NCBI GenBank assembly: GCA_963965975.1
Contig: OZ014416.1
Location: 5,208,001 to 5,272,000, forward strand
Direction of reading: 5' to 3'
Length of the DNA stretch: 64,000 nucleotides
From: Xestospongia bergquistia
Taxonomy: Eukaryota > Porifera > Demospongiae > Haplosclerida > Petrosiidae
Position 1 is the first letter of the stretch. The number at the start of each line of letters is the position of its first letter. The notes under the pieces were generated by a model, which saw nothing but the letters and a program-made list of their open reading frames with translations, was not told the DNA's origin and did no database searches. Positions 59,901 to 64,000 of the stretch are shown in pieces. A program made the translations under genes and the position numbers.

Positions 59901-62900
59901 TGGCAATAGAAATATTGATAATGCAAATTATATGACACTCTCATCTACTACATGCAATAAGCGTCACATTTCACATTGTGAATATTGTTATTGATAATCA
60001 CTAGTATCATTCATAATTTATCTGATATACTTAAAATCATCAATAGTATTTTATCATAGTAACAGTTGTTTCACAACAACTATTGCTATGTCAATGCTAT
60101 TCAGAAATGTCTACCAATTGACAACTAAATAAACTGATAATAGTAAGGAATATGAACTATTACAACATGCCACACCTACTGATAGCTGACACTGACAATG
60201 CTTGTTAATCCATAACTAACACAACATTTAAACAACAAATTGATGTAGAAATTTTAAATGTCCCCACCCTGAATTCCTTAAACCAATGATAAGTATTACC
60301 ATTGTTAATAACTAGCTTAGTAAAGAAAAGGAACAACTTAAAACTACTACTTGTGCCAATTATTATTGTTTAAGTTAATTATGATGACATGGGCTGGGCT
60401 TTGGTGCAATTATAATAAATATGAAATACACTAAAGTGCTTAACCTCTCAGCAGTCTTAATAGAGAATTTAGCCTCCTCAAGTGACGTAATCTCATGTGA
60501 TGCAAAAGATGATTATTTCTTCAATCAAAGGGAAAAAGGTTTGCCTTTTAGTGCATCTACTGGGCACTCTGCACTCTAATTGACAAAAGGTCCAATACTT
60601 TCCAACTTCTTAGTAAAAGTTAATCATTCTCCAATGACAGCTATAGTGCTAGTATTTGTAGCTCGCGCTCTATGTATCAACAAAGAGAATTGCCAAAAGT
60701 TAGTAAAACTGTCATAACTTTTCAAAGAAGTATTTTGGCCAAAATTCTCACTTTACAAAGTTGGAAGATGTCATAAGCTGTATGCAGGAAGTTTTTATTG
60801 AATTCTTGAGTCTTCACTGAATGCTATGCTTTTTTTTCAAAGGCTTTTCAGATTTTTAAAGCTTTTTGTTTGTTTGACTCTCCTTTCTTAAGAAGTACAA
60901 AAGTTTTGCTACCATCCACTATAGTTTATTGGCTATCAGTGCTCTGTTTGCTGAGTTAAAGCAGTTCAAAGCCATTTGCCCGGGTAACAGAGACACATAC
61001 ACACTTACAAACTACAGAAACATTTGCTATGCACCCACGCACTCCGAGGTTAATTATTCAATTCTTCTAATGACATTTATTAATCTCTACTCACAATATA
61101 CACTGCACAAATATTAGAGTTTGGCTAAGCTAGATGCAGCAGTATAAAATTATATGTACTGTATAATGATGATACTACTCCCATTTTATAATGATGATAA
61201 TACCACTCTCATAATCATCAGAACATTGACACATATAGCATAACATACTAGTTGGATCTCTATGAATACGAAAATCTTTTAAAGATATGTACTATTATAA
61301 CAAACCACATCTAATGATAACTGACACTGACTATGTTTGTTAATTCTTTACCAACAAAAGATTGAAAAAAACAAGTTGACATAAACAAGTCTAATAGCCA
61401 TGTATTACTTGTCTCAATATTAAAATAGCAGTGGTCACTTCAGGGTATAATTCTTACATGTAGGCAATTACAGTTTAGGTTTTAGAGTGGCATTTAGCAG
61501 CAATATAAAATTATATGTATAGTATAATGATGATGATACGACTCTCATAATCATCAGAATATTAACACATATAGTATAACATACTAGTTGGACCTCTATG
61601 ACTACAAAAATCTTTTAAACGTATGTACTATTATAACAGACGACATCTAATGATAGCTGACACTGACTATATTTGTTAATTCTTTATGAACAAAAGATTG
61701 AAACAACAAGTTGACATTAACAAGTATAATAGCCATATCAATAACATTTTATATCTATCAAAAAATGATTTAACATGTAGTAATCACTACACACAATATA
61801 CACTGACCCAGCTGCCACAAATATTTGGATCTGCATTGGAGTTTAACAGTAGCTGTACGATATCACGATGACCCTTTTCCGAGGCTAGATGTAAAGCTGT
61901 GTTTTGCTCCTAGAGGAAGTACACAAATATATTGCACATTTTTAACAACATCAAAACACTTCAATTTTGTATTTAATTTGCAGAGCTAGTGTATTACTTG
62001 TCTCAATATTAAAATAGGAGTGGTCACTTCAGGTTATGATTCTTACATGTAGGCAATTACAGTTTAGTTTTTTGAGTGGCATTTAGCAGCAATATAAAAT
62101 TATATGTATTGTATAATGATGATGATACCACAGTCATAATCATCAGAATATTAACACATATAGCATAACATAGTAGTTGGATCACTATGAATACAAAAAT
62201 CTTTTAAACGTATGTACTATTATAACAGACGACATCTAATGATAGCTGACACTGACTATGTTTGTTAATTCTTTACTAACAAAAGATTGAAACAACAACT
62301 TGAAATAAACAAGTCTAATAGCCATATCAATAACATTTTATATCTATCAAAAAATGATTTAACATGTAGTAATCACTACACACAATATACACTGACCCAG
62401 TCACAAATATTTGGATCTGCATTGGAGTTTAACAGTAGCTGTACGATATCACGATGACCCTTTTCCGAGGCTAGATGTAAAGCTGTGTTTTGCTCCTAGA
62501 GGAAGTACACAAATATATTGCACATTTTTAACAACATCAAAACACTTCAAGTTTGTATTTAATTTACAGAGCTAGTGTATTACTTGTCTCAATATTAAAA
62601 TAGGAGTGGTCACTTCAGGTTATGATTCTTACATGTAGACAATTACAGTTTAGGTTTTTGAGTGGCATTTAGCAGCAATATAAAATTTTATGTATTGTAT
62701 AATGATGATGATACCACTCTCATAATCATCAGAATATTAACACATATAGCATAACATACTACTTGGACCTCTATGAATACAAAAATCTTTTAAACGTATG
62801 TACTATTATAACAGACGACATCTAATGATAGCTGACGCTGACTATGTTTGTTAATTCTTTATGAACAAAAGATTGAAACAACAAGTTGACATTAACAAGT

Positions 62901-63672
62901 CTAATAGCCATATCAATAACATTTTATATCTATCAAAAAATGATTTAACATGTAGTAATCACTACACACAATATACACTGACCTTGTTGCAAATATTTGG
63001 ATCTGCATTGGAGTTTAACAGTAGCTGTACGATATCACGATGACCCTTTTCCGAGGCTAGATGTAAAGCTGTTTTTTGCTCCTAGAGGAAGTACACAAAT
63101 ATATTGCACATTTTTAACAACATCAAAACACTTCAATTTTGTATTTAATTTGCAGAGCTAGTGTATTACTTGTCTCAATATTAAAATAGGAGTGGTCACT
63201 TCAGGTTATGATTCTTACATGTAGGCAATTACAGTTTAGGTTTTTGAGTGGCATTTAGCAGCAATATAAAATTATATGTATTGTATAATGATGATGATAC
63301 CACTCTCATAATCATCAGTTAACACATATAGCATAACATACTAGTTGGACCTCTATGAATACAAAAATCTTTTAAACGTATGTACTATTATAACAGACGA
63401 CATCTAATGATAGCTGACACTGACTATGTTTTTTAATTCTTTCCTAACAAAAGATTGAAACAACAACTTGACATAAACAAGTCTAATAGCCATATCAATA
63501 ACATTTTATATCTATCAAAAAATGATTTAAATCTACTAAGATGTAGTAATCACTACACACAATATACACTGACCCTGTCACAAATATTTGGAACTGCATT
63601 GGATTTGAACAGTAGCTGTACGATATCACGATGACCCTTTTCCGAGGCTAGATGTAAAGCTGTTTTTTGCTC
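50640..63672 (-). CDS. ANK-Roc-COR-death domain-CARD-like signalling protein (5' partial)
   Basis: Nineteen exons join with consistent phase to 4206 nt (1401 codons plus TGA): 63574-63672, 62983-63081, 62397-62495, 61808-61909, 59127-59228, 55228-57294, 55090-55165, 54973-55038, 54466-54780, 53838-53891, 53757-53783, 53616-53669, 53338-53411, 52483-52552, 52100-52402, 51636-51692, 51304-51459, 51117-51191, 50640-50950. Domain order: ankyrin repeats (more lie outside the window), a Ras-like Roc GTPase with COR region, death domain, Ser/Thr-rich linkers, CARD-like, linkers, CARD-like. The ANK-Roc-COR-DD order is that of DAPK1 without its kinase. A GTP-regulated scaffold that recruits death-fold partners in the cytosol is inferred. 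The two CARD-like domains and the very small linker exons are unusual. Donors are mostly GTAAG/GTATG; the one after 55090 is the weak GTTCTA. Confidence 0.75.
51117..51692 (-). CDS. Linker exons between the two CARD-like domains
   Basis: 51636-51692 (DDLPETKKFAQEQQESNIR), 51304-51459 (DKFASQAHQVSQECLHNTSS...) and 51117-51191 (APSPHKTAEVSRHDIQTKTT). All phase 1-1. The first two are duplicated in copy B (48014-48073, 48834-48980), and the first also on the plus strand at 27601 and 30716. They are polar and likely disordered. Uniform phase lets any of them be skipped or repeated without breaking the frame. Confidence 0.6.
51481..51693. repeat. Near-identical direct repeat, partner of 47859-48073
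   Basis: See the partner. The intron is as conserved as the exon, which points to recent duplication or gene conversion rather than selection on the protein. Confidence 0.85.
52100..52552 (-). CDS. Linker exon plus CARD-like domain 1
   Basis: Exon 52483-52552 is a polar linker (NELSSEHKAETLPSDTTQQ). Exon 52100-52402 (101 codons, phase 1-1) reads FDPSKIFQENFAYICDAI, PLPIVNWIFSANLISLSF, PYNIANKVVDELQRQVDEKG and IEFLKAICDFLLKY. Amphipathic helices with a central L-I-S turn and an F-L-x-x-I-C-x-F-L helix fit the CARD layout. It aligns with the exon at 50640-50950 and the frameshifted exon at 47281-47584. CARD is preferred over DED by helix pattern only. Confidence 0.6.
53338..54465 (-). CDS. Small linker exons after the death domain
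   Basis: Four exons: 53838-53891 (SNSEVIGKISSRSHDNN), 53757-53783 (27 nt, GVMAHEETD), 53616-53669 (VNESISDPITENNNTVS) and 53338-53411 (ECAKESCTTNSCEVFITDNL). All keep phase 1 until the last, which ends in phase 0. They are polar, rich in Ser/Thr/Asn and probably disordered. 53616-53669 and 53757-53783 have counterparts in copy B at 47641-47694 and 47750-47797, so they belong to a duplicating exon set. Confidence 0.6.
54466..54780 (-). CDS. Death-domain exon
   Basis: 105 codons, phase 1-1. Reading: VLTQLAFINSRWRNIGQGLG (helix 1-2, W-x-x-I-G-x-x-L-G), then FNDLHGMAQRNDSDQTRLEY, VIQKWFDMNGQGE, VTWNTILNVI and GPLVQDITRAMRIYEYLKAK. This is the classic death-domain pattern, including the K-W and V-T-W positions. 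Death domains form hetero-oligomers with other death-fold adaptors. It is homologous to the broken plus-strand exon at 4941-5222 and to two decayed copies at 49.1-49.9 kb. Confidence 0.85.
54973..55165 (-). CDS. Two short exons between COR and death domain
   Basis: 55090-55165 (76 nt: SMPSPPIKDEVIQRLSKHVE) and 54973-55038 (66 nt: EFTNIVTKPDKQMSSSITYN). Phases 0-1 and 1-1 link the Roco exon to the death-domain exon without a stop. The first donor is GTTCTA, which is weak. A read-through of the Roco exon instead gives a stop after about 18 extra codons. Confidence 0.6.
55228..57294 (-). CDS. Roc-COR GTPase exon
   Basis: A single 689-codon exon. It opens with the final ankyrin repeat (about residues 1-45). 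The GTPase follows: P-loop KIFLCGKTEAGKSSLAAI (about 57072-57019), switch II as VVIFDFSGHAEYYSSH, and the guanine-specificity loop as VLVVGSHIDEV, where the usual NKxD is SHID. The COR-like region shows LGSKGLILFLADTWVIFDKK, then GIMPVSTLAKLF and FFPALI. The C-terminal part (about 55900-55230) has no motif I can name. Roco proteins bind and hydrolyse GTP and dimerise through COR. The weak G4 motif is common in Roco and DAPK-type domains, so activity cannot be judged from this. Confidence 0.85.
57295..59126 (-). other. Intron between ankyrin exon and Roco exon
   Basis: 1.8 kb, AT-rich, with no exon or repeat that I can support. Confidence 0.55.
59127..59228 (-). CDS. Ankyrin-repeat exon, diverged
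   Basis: 102 nt, phase 0, acceptor TTTCCAG, donor GTAAGTC. It reads TPAHCAAQRGHVNALKLLIK, then GQADINAKDK. It is an ankyrin repeat distinct from the duplicated four. It joins the first codons of the Roco exon, which encode the last repeat (WGNNLLHLACQSGN, about 57294-57240). Confidence 0.8.
59229..61807 (-). other. Intron containing degenerate and exon-less repeat units
   Basis: 2.6 kb. 61130-61495 is a copy of the 586-bp unit from which the ankyrin exon has been lost (gtctaatagccat runs straight into gtattacttgtctc). An older diverged unit is visible near 60150-60240 (ctgatagctgacactgacaa). The rest is unremarkable. Confidence 0.55.
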
Positions 63673-63880
63673 CTAGAGGAAGTACACAAATATATTGCAC
63701 ATTTTTAACAACATCTACATACTTCAGGTTTGTATTTAATTTACAGATCTAATTTATTTAGTAGCAATATAAAATTATATGTATTGTGTAATGATAATGA
63801 TACCACTCTCATAATCAGAACATTAACACATATACCATAACATACTACTTGGACCTCTATGAATACAAAATATAACTGTC
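61130..63880. repeat. 586-bp tandem array carrying ankyrin exons
   Basis: The string cgatgacccttttccgaggc lies at 61866, 62452, 63038 and 63629 (periods 586, 586, 591). Flanking intron sequence is repeated with it (gtacacaaatatattgcaca; gtcacttcaggttatgattc; cttttaaacgtatgtactat). The left unit (61130-61495) lacks the exon. A partial unit begins at about 63755 and ends near 63880. Introns and exons are about equally similar, so the duplications look recent. Confidence 0.9.
61808..63672 (-). CDS. Four near-identical ankyrin exons
   Basis: Exons 63574-63672, 62983-63081, 62397-62495 (99 nt each) and 61808-61909 (102 nt). All are phase 0, with acceptor CCTCTAG and donor GTCAGTG. The shared reading is TALHLASEKGHRDIVQLLLN followed by SNADPNIC. 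TALHLA, the GH turn, IVQLLL and ADPN are the canonical ankyrin signature. They differ mainly in the last codons before the donor (R, K, W or GSW). The 61808 copy gained one codon. Their consensus-like sequence suggests a binding surface still being homogenised. Confidence 0.85.
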
Positions 63881-64000
63881 TAGTATGTAAATGATGCTAT
63901 ATAGAAAACAATATCTACAATTATATTCTGTTCATGTTAAGAATAACCATTAACTAATGATATAACTCTGACTAATAATGAACTAGAGTGAAATGATTTG
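63881..64000. other. Window edge inside the large gene
   Basis: No exon seen. The 5' exons of the ANK-Roco gene should lie beyond 64000. Confidence 0.4.

Noticed and set aside
61686..63043. Repeated frames starting MNKRLKQQVDINK on the plus strand
   Set aside because: They are the antisense of the duplicated ankyrin exon and its intron; the minus-strand reading has the domain and splice sites.

Overview
The window reads as AT-rich nuclear DNA of an early-branching animal, most likely a demosponge such as Amphimedon queenslandica. Grounds: short GT-AG introns, exons that each hold one 33-codon ankyrin repeat, death-domain and CARD-like exons linked to a Roc-COR GTPase, and decayed metazoan-type transposons. 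The species is inferred from gene style; no marker gene is present.

Layout. 0-12 kb is mostly non-coding: a decayed SWIM-type transposon gene (minus, about 2.6-3.5 kb), a broken death-domain exon (plus, 4.94-5.22 kb) with a second fragment near 7.85 kb, and a 142-bp tandem array (8.6-10.85 kb). 12.35-14.68 kb (minus) is a five-block flavin amine oxidase / L-amino-acid-oxidase-like gene whose exons join in frame except for one premature TAG. 15.4-16.25 kb (plus) holds two single-repeat ankyrin exons. 16.8-20.3 kb carries a diverged direct duplication. 22-25 kb holds transposase, PHD-finger and HIRAN-like fragments. 26-31.4 kb (plus) has a small membrane-protein candidate with a triplicated exon, and a 3.1-kb-spaced duplication carrying relic exons of the death-domain/CARD family. 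33.0-39.5 kb is a roughly 50-copy, 133-bp array. 42.3-46.6 kb is a degraded Ty3/gypsy LTR retrotransposon.

47.3-63.7 kb (minus) is dominated by one large modular gene running off the right edge. I could join 19 exons without a phase conflict (50640-63672, about 1401 codons, 5' partial): ankyrin repeats, Roc-COR GTPase, death domain, several very small linker exons, CARD-like domain, linkers, second CARD-like domain. Behind its 3' end lies a decayed partial copy of its death-domain-to-CARD part (47.28-49.93 kb). Its ankyrin end is still being duplicated: four near-identical 99-102-nt exons sit in a 586-bp tandem repeat. Relic exons of the same family at 5, 7.8, 27.6, 30.2 and 30.7 kb suggest a cluster of expanded, partly dead signalling genes. 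ANK-Roc-COR-death-domain order resembles the non-kinase part of DAPK-type proteins, so a role in cell-death or innate-immune signalling is inferred.

The most unusual structure is the 133-bp array. On the minus strand each monomer reads as a complete mini-gene unit: a 58-bp intron with GTAAGT donor and ATGCATAG acceptor, followed by a 75-nt (25-codon) cysteine-containing exon. Exons at both ends of the array are exactly 75 nt and open. It is either a gene with about 50 identical-phase exons or a satellite born from one exon-intron pair.
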